Shown here piece after piece: positions 1-8,102 of a DNA stretch of 64,000 bases. Source of the stretch: Aerococcus kribbianus. Lineage in GTDB: Bacteria; Bacillota; Bacilli; Lactobacillales; Aerococcaceae. Under the pieces are notes generated by a model, which was not told where the DNA came from, searched no databases, and saw only the letters and a list, made by a program, of their open reading frames with translations. The stretch spans positions 99,251-163,250 of the forward strand of contig NZ_JAPRFR010000003.1 of NCBI RefSeq assembly GCF_026805545.1. Direction: 5' to 3'. A program made the translations under genes and the position numbers. Every line of letters starts with the position of its first letter. The stretch's first letter is position 1.

Positions 1-172
1 ATTTTACAAATTCAAGGTCAATATTTTCATCGGCTAACACTTCTTGAGCATGGTCCCAGTTTGATGTGTCATCTCCAACGACACCTAATTTAACGGTAGT
101 CGATTCTTGTCCACATGCAGCTAATAATAATGAGGCACCTAATGCTAAAATTCCTTTTGTCCATTTATTCAT
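1..172 (-). CDS. metQ: Methionine ABC transporter substrate-binding lipoprotein (NlpA/MetQ family), 5' part only
   Basis: Only the first 57 codons lie in the window; the gene continues beyond base 1. The start at 172 is preceded by a strong AGGAGG site (181-190 on the complement). The product begins MNKWTKGILALGASLLLAAC, a lipoprotein signal peptide with lipobox LAAC, so the mature protein would be tethered to the outer membrane face by its Cys. The next residues, VKLGVVGDDTSNWD, match the start of the NlpA fold that binds methionine for the MetNI importer. The T-box upstream carries an AUG specifier, which supports methionine as ligand. A different NlpA-family amino-acid binding protein cannot be excluded from so short a piece. 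Confidence 0.72.
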   Translation of the reverse strand, partial: MNKWTKGILALGASLLLAACGQESTTVKLGVVGDDTSNWDHAQEVLADENIDLEFVK

Positions 173-206
173 ATTCTTTTCCTCCTTTAAGACAGCAAAT
201 TATTAT

Positions 207-478
207 GGCATAAAAAAAGTCCCTTTACTGTATATACAGTAAAAGGACGACTTATCGTGGTACCACCTTAGTTTAGGAGAATCGCTTCTCCCCTCAATCC
301 GACACAGACCAGCTGTTATCAGTGTCTATAGTAACGGTGGGACACACCGGAATCACCTAAATATCAGCAATTCTTCCTCGAAGCTCATTTTCAATCAAAG
401 TCCACTTAACTTCTTTCACCCAACGAAGTCTCTCTAAAAAGTTGCTTTGATTTACTCTACTTGTCAACAGATCGTATT
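207..478 (-). ncRNA. T-box riboswitch leader, probably methionine-specific
   Basis: Read on the minus strand, the leader shows a Stem I with ATCAAAG pairing to CTTTGAT, an AGAGAGACTTCG distal segment, and the conserved T-box sequence AAGGTGGTACCACG at 256-269. A terminator hairpin follows (219-248, TCCTTTTACTG paired with CAGTAAAGGGA) with seven U residues (212-218). Just after the Stem I helix the specifier loop reads ATG (386-388) followed by A, so uncharged tRNA-Met is the expected ligand. This fits the metQ-like gene that starts 35 bases beyond the terminator. Outer boundaries are approximate. Confidence 0.88.
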
Positions 479-507
479 ATGCAATAACTGATTTGCTTGT
501 TGAAATA

Positions 508-536
508 ATAATAGCGACAATTTCCCTAAGAGTCAA
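508..536 (-). promoter_or_regulatory. Sigma-A promoter of the T-box/metQ transcript
   Basis: The -35 TTGACT (531-536) and -10 TATTAT (508-513) are separated by exactly 17 bp. Transcription would start near 500, just ahead of T-box Stem I. Confidence 0.75.
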
Positions 537-539
537 TAT

Positions 540-960
540 TCAGACAGATAGCATTTTAATGACACCTTTGATCGCTAAATCCGAACACCCCGCCTTTAAT
601 AGGAGAATACGAGACTAGAACAATCATTCGAGTTTTGATCCAAAGATTCAATCCTAGTGCTTTTCATCTCATCCTCACAGTCGGGCTCTGAGAAGCAGGA
701 CTAACATGCGTTTTCCAAAAATCTTTGATCGCTCGGCGCTATTTTTAGTCTTTTGGTCCAAGGTTTCAGTCCTTGCGCTGTTCATCACACCCTATCTAGT
801 CGAGCTCGCAATTATAGGGTCGGCGTCCATTTCTGAATGAGCCATCAAAACGGCAGCCTCCATTTTGGGTTTCCTTCCGATATAGTCCGTCCCTTATCGC
901 GATTGACTCACATTCTTCCATTTGAAACCGTTATCGAAATAATCTATACTAATTAAAAAC
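540..960. repeat. Intergenic stretch holding two copies of a dispersed repeat
   Basis: No convincing gene is seen between the T-box promoter and 978. Two diverged copies of a repeat lie here, about 630-692 and 718-810. They share TCCAAnGnTTCnnTCCT, a TTCATC(T/A)CA(T/C)CCT block and a TCGnGCTC block. Exact or near-exact matches recur at 5082-5178, 5262-5305, about 6868-6902 and, on the other strand, 33248-33325. The function is unknown; see findings. Confidence 0.6.
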
Positions 961-977
961 ACCTAGGAGATGATGAT

Positions 978-1466
978 ATGACTTCATACCAAAGCATTGT
1001 TGACCAACTTGAAACTTTAGCCATCCCCTACGAGATTGTCAACCATCCCCCTGCTCTAACCACTGAAGAAGCCGATGCCTTTATAGAAGGCAAGGAAGGT
1101 GTCCGAACCAAAAGTTTATTCTTAACTACTAAAAAGAAAAACGCCTATTATCTGGTAATTATGGATGACAGCAAACGTTTAGACATGGATAAGTTTCGTG
1201 ATCTGGCACAAACACCGCGCTTACGTCTCGGTCCACCCGAATTAATCCAAGAAAAATTAGGCTCTCAACCGGGAGTCGTCTGCCCCTTTGACTTAATCAA
1301 TAACACGGACCAAGATGTCCAACTTTACTTTGACCGTGCGATTCTGGCTGAACCTATCCAAACTTTTCATCCTGGCGAAAATACCAAAACTATTTTTCTA
1401 TCAACAGACGATTTATTGAAATTTCTTGACGCCATTAACTATCCTTATCAAATTATTGACCTATAG
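978..1466 (+). CDS. proX: Prolyl-tRNA editing protein ProX/PrdX (YbaK/ProX family deacylase)
   Basis: The 162-residue product has the length of stand-alone ProX-type deacylases. These cytoplasmic enzymes remove alanine wrongly attached to tRNA-Pro, backing up prolyl-tRNA synthetase. Family features seen are the N-terminal IPYEIVNHPPALTTEEA segment, EGVRTKSLFLTTKKKNAYYLVI with the conserved K-S/N-L-F-L core, and the LRLGPPELIQEKLG... PGVVCPFDLIN block. The start has a GGAGATGATGAT site 7-10 bases upstream. It stands alone, with its own unclear promoter. The family is clear; specificity for Ala-tRNA-Pro is inferred from family and was not tested. Confidence 0.85.
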   Translation: MTSYQSIVDQLETLAIPYEIVNHPPALTTEEADAFIEGKEGVRTKSLFLTTKKKNAYYLVIMDDSKRLDMDKFRDLAQTPRLRLGPPELIQEKLGSQPGVVCPFDLINNTDQDVQLYFDRAILAEPIQTFHPGENTKTIFLSTDDLLKFLDAINYPYQIIDL

Positions 1467-1563
1467 TTTTTACTTTTTTGCAATCTGAAATCATATCAGT
1501 TTATTTTTTGCCAAGTTCTTGTTATGCTATGTTTACCAAATACGAAAGGGGAATTTTACTATT

Positions 1564-1719
1564 ATGGGATTAGATGACTTAAAGAACAAAGGAAAAGACT
1601 TTGTAAATGAAAATAAGGACGAAGCTATCGACAAAGGTAAAAAACACCTAGACGAAAACAAAGATGACTACACTGAAAAAGGCAAAGAATTTGCTAAAGA
1701 TAAATTTGGTAAAAACTAA
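1564..1719 (+). CDS. Small charged triple-repeat protein (CsbD/MT0933-like, function unknown)
   Basis: A 51-residue, lysine- and aspartate-rich protein without cysteine or membrane segment. It starts at the ATG after an AAAGGGG site with about 10 bases spacing; a longer reading from 1519 has no ribosome site and is not used. Residues 9-51 form three imperfect 15-residue units, each opening with KGK (KGKDFVNENKDEAID, KGKKHLDENKDDYTE, KGKEFAKDKFGKN). The pattern suggests an amphipathic helical or disordered stress protein, as in CsbD-like and MT0933-like small proteins. I cannot place it firmly in either family. A strong terminator follows at once, so it is monocistronic. Confidence 0.7.
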   Translation: MGLDDLKNKGKDFVNENKDEAIDKGKKHLDENKDDYTEKGKEFAKDKFGKN

Positions 1720-1738
1720 TTAAAATCATACAATAAGT

Positions 1739-1777
1739 AATGGTGTTGGTGAGTATAGTGCTCACTAACACCATTTT
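1739..1777 (+). terminator. Rho-independent terminator of the small repeat protein gene
   Basis: ATGGTGTTGGTGAG pairs with CTCACTAACACCAT (one G-U) around a 7-base loop and is followed by TTTTCATTT. Confidence 0.85.
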
Positions 1778-1878
1778 CATTTAAAAACTCGTAGAATTTA
1801 ACACGGCTTGTAAATTAAAGATGGTTTTTATGTGGAGATGTATACCTTTAACTTAAAGTTATAACAAAATTTAACAAT

Positions 1879-1911
1879 AAAAAACAGAGCCTGAACATGG
1901 CTCTGTTTTTC
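1879..1911 (-). terminator. Terminator of the amidase gene
   Basis: AAAAACAGAGCC / GGCTCTGTTTTT around a 7-base loop. The A/T flanks make it work on either strand; it lies just past the stop of the minus-strand amidase. Confidence 0.85.
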
Positions 1912-1933
1912 TCTGATATTTATTTACGAGATC

Positions 1934-4849
1934 TTAGTGCACATTAGAAAAGTAGGTATCAACAGCATCAGCAGTCCCTTGCACTAATTTAGCTTGGTAA
2001 GCACTTGATTTTAGAAGACGCAATTCACTTGGATTATCTCCAAAGCCATATTCCACTAAAACAGCTGGAATATCAGTTTCTCGTAATACTGAGAAAGTAT
2101 TTGTCTTCACACCACGGTTAATCGCTCCGGTTTGCCCTATTAAGTTGCCTTGAATTTGTTGGGCAAGGTAAGCGGAATTAATTAGACGTTGCCCATCATT
2201 ATGGTAAGCACCATTAATCGCTGGATAAACACCATTGTAATATTCATAGTAGAAGGTTTCAATACCTGTTGCTGTTCCACGGTTGGCTGCTCCCATTGAA
2301 TTATGGTGAAGAGAGATAAAGATATCCGCGTTTGAAACGTTGGCTTGGCGACTACGATTTAATAGCGACACATCAGTTGCGTCGGGACGAGCAGAAATCA
2401 CCGTGTAACCCCGACTTTGTAACTCTTGAGTTAACTGTTGAGCCAATTGACGGTTCAATGTGCCTTCGTTAACACCAGCATATTGAGCACCAGACCCATC
2501 GCCATGACCTGGATCTAACATAACCACTTGCTTACCATCACGCGATTGGGTATTATTCATTGGTTTGGCAGTAGCATTAGGGATTTGTAAGGTTTGGCCT
2601 TCAGCTAGCCAGTTACCAGATAAGCCATTAGCTTGACGGATAGAAGCTGCTGAAACACCGAACTTATTAGCAACTGAGTTAACAGTATCCCCGCGACCCG
2701 CACCGTAAAGAACACTTGTCACCATTGTGCCTACTTCAGCCTTAGGAATAGTTAATACTTGGTTAGTGTAGAGTACATTAGAGTCTAGACCACTAGCTTG
2801 GCGAATACCTTCAACAGTAACACCATATTTTTGCGCAATTGACCATAATGATTCGCCATGAACAACAACATGTTGGTTGTCGGCAACTTTTTGAGTTCCA
2901 CGACGCACAATTTTGTCGATTGTTTCTTTGGTCACACGTTCGTCAACTTTTTTACGGCTGACTTCTTTACCATCACGATAAGTGATTTCATAGCTTATTT
3001 CTTTTTCACCATTTTGACCTTCTTGAATGATTTTTTCAGTGCCGTCCTTGAATTGCTCGTCGTCTTGGTAACGAGTTTGGAAAGGAATCGTTACCTTTTC
3101 AGTAACAATCTGAGTTTTTTCCTCAACGGAACGTGTGCCACGATGGATAATCTTATCTTGAGCAGGAGTCACTGACACTTCACGTTCTTGACGACTAACT
3201 TCTTGACCATCTACTAAGTCGATAGTAACTTCTATCACACGCTCACCTGCTTGAACCACTTTTTCTTGGCCTTCTTCTAATTGGTCGTCTTGAACATATT
3301 TAGTTTGTGGGTGGAGCACTTCTACTCGGCGACTTGTTTGACTAGTAACTTGACCGGATTGGTCTACATCTTGGTCAGTTTCTTCTTTAATATCTTCTTC
3401 TATTTCGACTGCTTCTTCATTTCCAAGGCTTGGCTCTTCAACAGGTGCTTGATTACCGGTTTCTTCTAAAGGTTCTTCAATTTTTTCTTCAGACGGAGCG
3501 GTCGCTTCTTCAGAAAGCTCTTCTGCTACTTCTTCATTAACCACATTAGGGTCTTCAGCAGGGGTTTGATCACCGGTTTCTTCTAAAGATTCTTCAACAG
3601 TTGCTTCAGATTGGCCAGCTTCTTCTTCAATACCCTCTGCTGTTTCGACTGTTTCTTCACTTTCAGCGTTTGGCTCTTCAACAGTTGTTTGATTATTGTT
3701 CTCTTGTGAAGACTCTTTACTATTTGCTTCAGTTTCACTAGCATTTTCAGGTGCGTCTACACTGTCTTGGCCTGCTTGTGAAGTTTCTTCGTTTATTGCT
3801 TGGTCGTTTTGGTCACTATCTATTTCTGCTTTTGTAACTTCTGAACCAGCTTCTTCAACAACTTCACTAGTAGAATCATCCTGGTCTATAGTTTCTTGTT
3901 GATCAGGCATTTCCTCAACAATCGTTTCATCGGACTCTACTTGTTCTTGGTTATCGTCTTGAGCGTCGGCTTGTTCAGCATTCTTGCCAGGAAGAGCTGG
4001 ATCAATAGTAGCGGGATCATCATAAATAACCCCATTTAATTCGTCTTCACCTGGCTCGGTTGTTTCATTATCAGCAACTTTGGCTTCTGGGCTTACGTCT
4101 TCATTTGTGGCTTCTGTTACTGTTTCATTTTCAGGAACTAGAACGGTGATTTGCACCTCTTCAGCAGCTGCTTCACTCGCTTGATTTTCTTCTACAGCTT
4201 CGTCAGCTTGAGTGTCTTCAGTGTCAGCTTCTGTTTGGTCTTTTGATTCAAGTTGACTTGCTTGTTCGCTAACACTTGTCTGTTCGTCTTCAGAACGTGA
4301 CACAGATGTTTGAGCTACTTCTTGTTTTTCTTGTTCTTGGCCGTGGTTTACTGAATTGGCTGACCTAGGCCCGAGAACACCTGTCAACAAATCACCTGTT
4401 AAAATCAAATGAATATTGCCTAATTGGTTGGCTTCAGCAAGGTCATCAACACTTTGTCCTGTTGCTGCGGCAATCACTGATAAAGTGTCACCCCATTGCA
4501 CCACGTAGGCATCTAAGCCTGCTTCTTTTTGGCGAGCAATTTCAGCACGTACTTCTTCTTCAGTATTCTTAGACCAAGTGGCTTCAATATTGGCTACTGC
4601 TTCTTGGCTAGCACTTAAGATTGCTCTGTCTTCTTCCAGAGTAGCTTTATCAGCAAATGATGAAGCGTTCAATGAACGGAATGTGTTGGTGGCCACTGTA
4701 TTGAAATCAGCTAAAACTGTTTCATTATTTAATCCCCAATTCCCCAAGGCAAGTCCAGTTGTTAATAATAATGAGCACACAATCCATTTCCCCTTAGATT
4801 TGCGCATAATGCGGCGGTCTTTCTCTTCCCTAAATTGATTAAACTTCAT
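1934..4849 (-). CDS. Secreted LysM/G5 N-acetylmuramoyl-L-alanine amidase
   Basis: A 971-residue cell-wall hydrolase. The long N-terminus with KSKGKW followed by a hydrophobic stretch (about residues 16-48) resembles a KxYKxGKxW-type signal peptide. Domains in order: one LysM near 114-157, an acidic Glu/Thr/Ser-rich linker of about 340 residues (165-505) with degenerate repeats around EEPNxxxEE, two G5-type repeats (about 506-651), two LysM (about 660-703 and 712-756), and a C-terminal amidase_3 domain (about 773-968). Zinc ligands are visible in DPGHG, NEG and SLHHN, and the catalytic Glu in VEYGF. It should bind glycan by LysM and cut the amide between MurNAc and L-Ala, probably during cell separation. 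GTGAGGG precedes the start. It is monocistronic. Confidence 0.88.
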   Translation of the reverse strand: MKFNQFREEKDRRIMRKSKGKWIVCSLLLTTGLALGNWGLNNETVLADFNTVATNTFRSLNASSFADKATLEEDRAILSASQEAVANIEATWSKNTEEEVRAEIARQKEAGLDAYVVQWGDTLSVIAAATGQSVDDLAEANQLGNIHLILTGDLLTGVLGPRSANSVNHGQEQEKQEVAQTSVSRSEDEQTSVSEQASQLESKDQTEADTEDTQADEAVEENQASEAAAEEVQITVLVPENETVTEATNEDVSPEAKVADNETTEPGEDELNGVIYDDPATIDPALPGKNAEQADAQDDNQEQVESDETIVEEMPDQQETIDQDDSTSEVVEEAGSEVTKAEIDSDQNDQAINEETSQAGQDSVDAPENASETEANSKESSQENNNQTTVEEPNAESEETVETAEGIEEEAGQSEATVEESLEETGDQTPAEDPNVVNEEVAEELSEEATAPSEEKIEEPLEETGNQAPVEEPSLGNEEAVEIEEDIKEETDQDVDQSGQVTSQTSRRVEVLHPQTKYVQDDQLEEGQEKVVQAGERVIEVTIDLVDGQEVSRQEREVSVTPAQDKIIHRGTRSVEEKTQIVTEKVTIPFQTRYQDDEQFKDGTEKIIQEGQNGEKEISYEITYRDGKEVSRKKVDERVTKETIDKIVRRGTQKVADNQHVVVHGESLWSIAQKYGVTVEGIRQASGLDSNVLYTNQVLTIPKAEVGTMVTSVLYGAGRGDTVNSVANKFGVSAASIRQANGLSGNWLAEGQTLQIPNATAKPMNNTQSRDGKQVVMLDPGHGDGSGAQYAGVNEGTLNRQLAQQLTQELQSRGYTVISARPDATDVSLLNRSRQANVSNADIFISLHHNSMGAANRGTATGIETFYYEYYNGVYPAINGAYHNDGQRLINSAYLAQQIQGNLIGQTGAINRGVKTNTFSVLRETDIPAVLVEYGFGDNPSELRLLKSSAYQAKLVQGTADAVDTYFSNVH

Positions 4850-5032
4850 TTAAAATACCCTCACTTTTCTTAATAAAACCTTTCATATTCGCACTCATTA
4901 TAGCAAAGGCCATCGAAAAAGAGATATTACCGAATATTACGATTTTATTACACCAATAGATACAATCGTTGAAAAGTATATTTATGTTTATTGCAAAAAC
5001 TAGTTATTCCTATTACCACCATCATAAAAAGA

Positions 5033-5056
5033 AGGCTAGGACAGAAATCCCAGCCT
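5033..5056 (-). terminator. Terminator of gltX, member of a GGCTGGGA hairpin family
   Basis: On the minus strand AGGCTGGGA-TTTCTG-TCCTAGCCT is followed by TTCTTTTT. The same hairpin recurs at 21430-21453 and 37587-37612. Confidence 0.75.
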
Positions 5057-5081
5057 CTCTATAATATATGAACATTAATTT

Positions 5082-5305
5082 CCTAAAACTCTCTGATGGT
5101 CGTTTGCCATCTTTCACGTTTTAGTCCAAGGCTTCTGTTCTTAACGACTTTTGTCGCACCCTGTTTAATCGAGTTCTGAAAAACAGCCCCATCAGTATTG
5201 TGTATTGTCTGCAAATGAGTCAGTATTCTGCGAATACTTCCCATTTTCAGACAAATCCTTTGGGGCTAATCGTTTTTCATCTCATCCTCACAGTCGAACT
5301 CGCAT
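5082..5305. repeat. Dispersed repeat enclosing a long nested hairpin
   Basis: This gene-free stretch between gltX and the amidase gene holds two partial repeat copies (5082-5178 and 5262-5305). Between them are nested inverted repeats: CGAGTTC/GAACTCG outermost (about 5170 and 5295), AGCCCC/GGGGCT (5185-5190, 5262-5267), TTGTCTG/CAGACAA (5205-5211, 5248-5254), AAATG/CATTT, and AGTATTC/GAATACT at the tip (5222-5238). No reading frame is supported. It could be a MITE-like element or a structured RNA. Confidence 0.6.
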
Positions 5306-5323
5306 TGAGAAATAACGTTTTAA

Positions 5324-6799
5324 TTATAATCCAGCAATCGCTTGATCTAAGTGGTGAAGAGCTTTTTTAGGACCTAAAACTTCAATAGTCAAGCCAATTG
5401 AAGGACCGTGTTGTTCGCCAGAAGTTGCCACTCGAATAGGCATATAAAGGTTTTTCCCTTTGATCCCTGTTTCTTTTTGGACAGCTTTAATGGCTGCCAT
5501 AATCTCACTTTCAGTGAATTGTTCTTCAGAAACCGCTGCTAATTTTTCGCGGAAGCTAGTTAAGACAGTTGCGACGTCATCGCCTTGGAGGATTTCCTTG
5601 GCTTCAGGAGCAATTTCCAATTCTTCTTGGAAGAACATTTCTGATAATGGCACAATTTGCGCAGCATAAGACATTTCATCTTGGTAGAGCGAGACTAGTT
5701 TTTCTGTCCAGGCTTTTTCTTCAGCATCAGCATTCTCACTCACGCGATTAGCTCGTTGTAAATGGTCAATAGCTAATTTTGCCACACGTTCAGAATCAGC
5801 AGACTTCATGTAGCGGTTATTGATCCATTCTAGCTTCTTATTATCAAAGGCTGCTGGCGATTTAGAGAGACGGTCTGTAACAAAGATTTCAATCAATTCT
5901 TCTTGACTAAAGATTTCTTCTTCTCCCTTAGGCGACCAACCAAGCAAAGCAATGAAATTAAACATTGCTTCAGGAAGATAACCTAAATCACGATATTGCT
6001 CAATAAATTGTAAGATACTTTCATCACGTTTAGAGAGTTTCTTCCCAGTTTCAGCATTGGTAATCAAAGTCATATGACCAAAAACAGGTGCCTCCCAACC
6101 TAATGCTTCATAAACCATCATTTGTTTTGGTGTATTAGCAATATGGTCGTCACCCCGTAAAACATGGGTAATTTCCATAAGATGGTCATCAACAACAACT
6201 GCAAAGTTATAAGTTGGCTGCCCGTCTTGTTTTAAGATAACAAAGTCACCAGAAATATCTTTGGATTCAAATTTGATATCCCCTTTAACCATGTCTTCGA
6301 AACGGTAAACACCATCTTCTGGTACGCGGAAACGAACAGATTGTGGACGCCCTTCAGCCCGAGCTGCTTCTCGTTCTTCCTCGCTGGCATCACGCCATTT
6401 ACCAACATAACGTGGGGCTTCACCACGGTCGATTTGGGCTTGGTGCTCCGCTTCAATCTCTTCTGATGTGTCATAAGCATAGTACGCTTTACCTTCTGCA
6501 ATTAATTGTTCAATATATTTAAGGTAAATTTCATTACGTTCAGATTGACGGTAAGGACCAAAGTCGCCACCCTTGTCTGGACCTTCATCCCAATCCATAC
6601 CTAACCAAGTTAAGTTATCTAATTGGCTACGTTCTCCGTCTTCTAGGTTACGTTTGGTATCAGTGTCTTCGATTCGAATAATGAAATCGCCATTGTTATG
6701 ACGAGCAAATAAGTAGTTAAATAAGGCTGTACGCGCATTCCCAATGTGCAAATGTCCTGTTGGGCTTGGTGCATACCGTACTCTTACTTTGTCAGCCAT
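5324..6799 (-). CDS. gltX: Glutamyl-tRNA synthetase
   Basis: A 491-residue class I aminoacyl-tRNA synthetase charging tRNA-Glu (and often tRNA-Gln in Gram-positive bacteria). The ATP-binding HIGH motif appears as HIGN in [20 protein letters not shown] near the N-terminus and the KMSKS motif as KLSKRDES near residue 255. The C-terminal anticodon-binding half ends in the family's [16 protein letters not shown] pattern. I start at the ATG at 6799 (MADKVRVRY), which has GAGGAGG nine bases upstream. A longer reading from a TTG would place that ribosome site inside the gene. It lies downstream of yacL and radA, a widely conserved Firmicutes order, but 105 bp separate it from yacL. Confidence 0.97.
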   Translation of the reverse strand: MADKVRVRYAPSPTGHLHIGNARTALFNYLFARHNNGDFIIRIEDTDTKRNLEDGERSQLDNLTWLGMDWDEGPDKGGDFGPYRQSERNEIYLKYIEQLIAEGKAYYAYDTSEEIEAEHQAQIDRGEAPRYVGKWRDASEEEREAARAEGRPQSVRFRVPEDGVYRFEDMVKGDIKFESKDISGDFVILKQDGQPTYNFAVVVDDHLMEITHVLRGDDHIANTPKQMMVYEALGWEAPVFGHMTLITNAETGKKLSKRDESILQFIEQYRDLGYLPEAMFNFIALLGWSPKGEEEIFSQEELIEIFVTDRLSKSPAAFDNKKLEWINNRYMKSADSERVAKLAIDHLQRANRVSENADAEEKAWTEKLVSLYQDEMSYAAQIVPLSEMFFQEELEIAPEAKEILQGDDVATVLTSFREKLAAVSEEQFTESEIMAAIKAVQKETGIKGKNLYMPIRVATSGEQHGPSIGLTIEVLGPKKALHHLDQAIAGL

Positions 6800-6904
6800 T
6801 GCAGCATTCCTCCTCAAATTTTTTGAAACTTCTTTATTATTGTATCACTTCTCTTAGCAAGGGCAAAATCTTGGTCTTACTGCTTTTCATCGCACCCTTC
6901 TCAT

Positions 6905-8071
6905 CTAAACAATCTTGGCAAAGATCATTTTTCCAGCATTGGTTTGGATGGATGAGGTGATTTCAACTTCTAAGTTTTCATCCATATGGTGCTTACCGTC
7001 TTCAACAACGACCATGGTGCCGTCATCGAGATAGGCTACCCCTTGTTGGCGTTCGGTGCCAACTTTGATAATACGAACAGTCATACGCTCACCAGGAATC
7101 ACAACCATCTTCAAAGCATTTGCTAATTCATTTAAATTAAGTACCTTAATTTGGTGGAGCTGGCTCACCTTATTAAGATTGTAGTCATTAGTCACCACTA
7201 CCCCATTGACCTGGCGCGCCAAAAGTAAGAGCTTCAAGTCCACATCTTCTTCTTGGTCGAAATCACTATCAGTAAATTCTACTGGTAAATGGTTTTCCGT
7301 TTGCAGTTTATTTAACACGTCTAAACCACGCCGACCTCGCACGCGTTTAACACTATCAGCAGAATCAGCAATGTATTGTAATTCTTTAAGCACAAAATTG
7401 GGCACCAAAATAATCCCTTCAACAAAGCCAGCCCGAATAACATCTAGAATTCGACCGTCGATAATGACACTAGTATCCAAAATTTTGTAGACCTGAAAAA
7501 CAGCATCTGGATTCGTTGAAGTCGACGTGTTGACTAGCGCTAACTCATTATTACTTGATGCCTGGTCTGGGTTAATTTCTTGACCGTTTTCTTTGATCTC
7601 ATCATTTTCCTCATTAGCTACCAAACGTGGCAAACGGGTAAAGAAGGCTTGAATCTCTTCACTACGGCTACTTCCAATATAATAACCAATAAATCCTAGG
7701 ACCACTGTTAGGACAAAGGGTAAAACATTCGAGATAAAGGGAACATTAAAACCAATAATTGGTATATTGGCTAACCAGGCTAAAATCAACCCTAAAATAA
7801 GCCCTAAAATTGAAGTCAATAATTTCCCTAAAGAGAGTTGTTTAATCTGGTCAACTAAGTTAGAAAATAAGCCTTGCATCCACCCTTTGAGCAATTCAAA
7901 TAAAATATAGAAAATAAGTGCACCTAAAATAAGATTGACAATAGCATTATTAATCAGTCCTTGGTCTTGACCAAGAAATCGCCAGAAGATTGGCAAAAGA
8001 TAGTATCCCATACTAGCACCGACTAACATAAATAAAAGCCGAAAAAGGCGTGTTTCATTTTTTCTTGACAT
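6905..8071 (-). CDS. yacL: Membrane-anchored PIN/TRAM-domain protein YacL
   Basis: 388 residues. The N-terminal half has about four hydrophobic segments (residues 10-135) anchoring the protein in the membrane. The cytoplasmic part has a PIN domain (about 190-310; acidic residues in LDTSVIIDGRILD, VLKEL and VTNDYNLN) and a C-terminal TRAM domain (about 325-388). PIN domains are usually metal-dependent RNases, so an RNA-processing role at the membrane is plausible, but the substrate of YacL proteins is not established. AAGGAGGTGACATA precedes the start, and radA ends 31 bp upstream, so both are likely co-transcribed. Confidence 0.9.
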   Translation of the reverse strand: MSRKNETRLFRLLFMLVGASMGYYLLPIFWRFLGQDQGLINNAIVNLILGALIFYILFELLKGWMQGLFSNLVDQIKQLSLGKLLTSILGLILGLILAWLANIPIIGFNVPFISNVLPFVLTVVLGFIGYYIGSSRSEEIQAFFTRLPRLVANEENDEIKENGQEINPDQASSNNELALVNTSTSTNPDAVFQVYKILDTSVIIDGRILDVIRAGFVEGIILVPNFVLKELQYIADSADSVKRVRGRRGLDVLNKLQTENHLPVEFTDSDFDQEEDVDLKLLLLARQVNGVVVTNDYNLNKVSQLHQIKVLNLNELANALKMVVIPGERMTVRIIKVGTERQQGVAYLDDGTMVVVEDGKHHMDENLEVEITSSIQTNAGKMIFAKIV

Positions 8072-8102
8072 TATGTCACCTCCTTAAAAAATCAGTCTTT
8101 GT

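Noticed and set aside
1519..1563. Longer N-terminus (15 extra residues, MLCYVYQIRKGNFTI) for the small repeat protein
   Set aside because: It would place the AAAGGGG ribosome site inside the gene; the start at 1564 has correct spacing.
3360..4330. Acidic repeat region of the amidase as a possible separate gene or frameshifted fusion
   Set aside because: The frame is continuous, and the region joins a LysM domain to G5 domains as a spacer typical of wall proteins.
2858..4838. Several open frames antisense to the amidase gene (for example 2858-3175, 3281-3469, 3696-3902)
   Set aside because: They arise from the low-complexity Glu/Gln/Ser/Thr codons of the opposite strand, lack ribosome sites and resemble no protein.
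6800..6817. TTG start giving six more residues to GltX
   Set aside because: Those codons are the AGGAGG ribosome site itself, and the family begins at [15 protein letters not shown].
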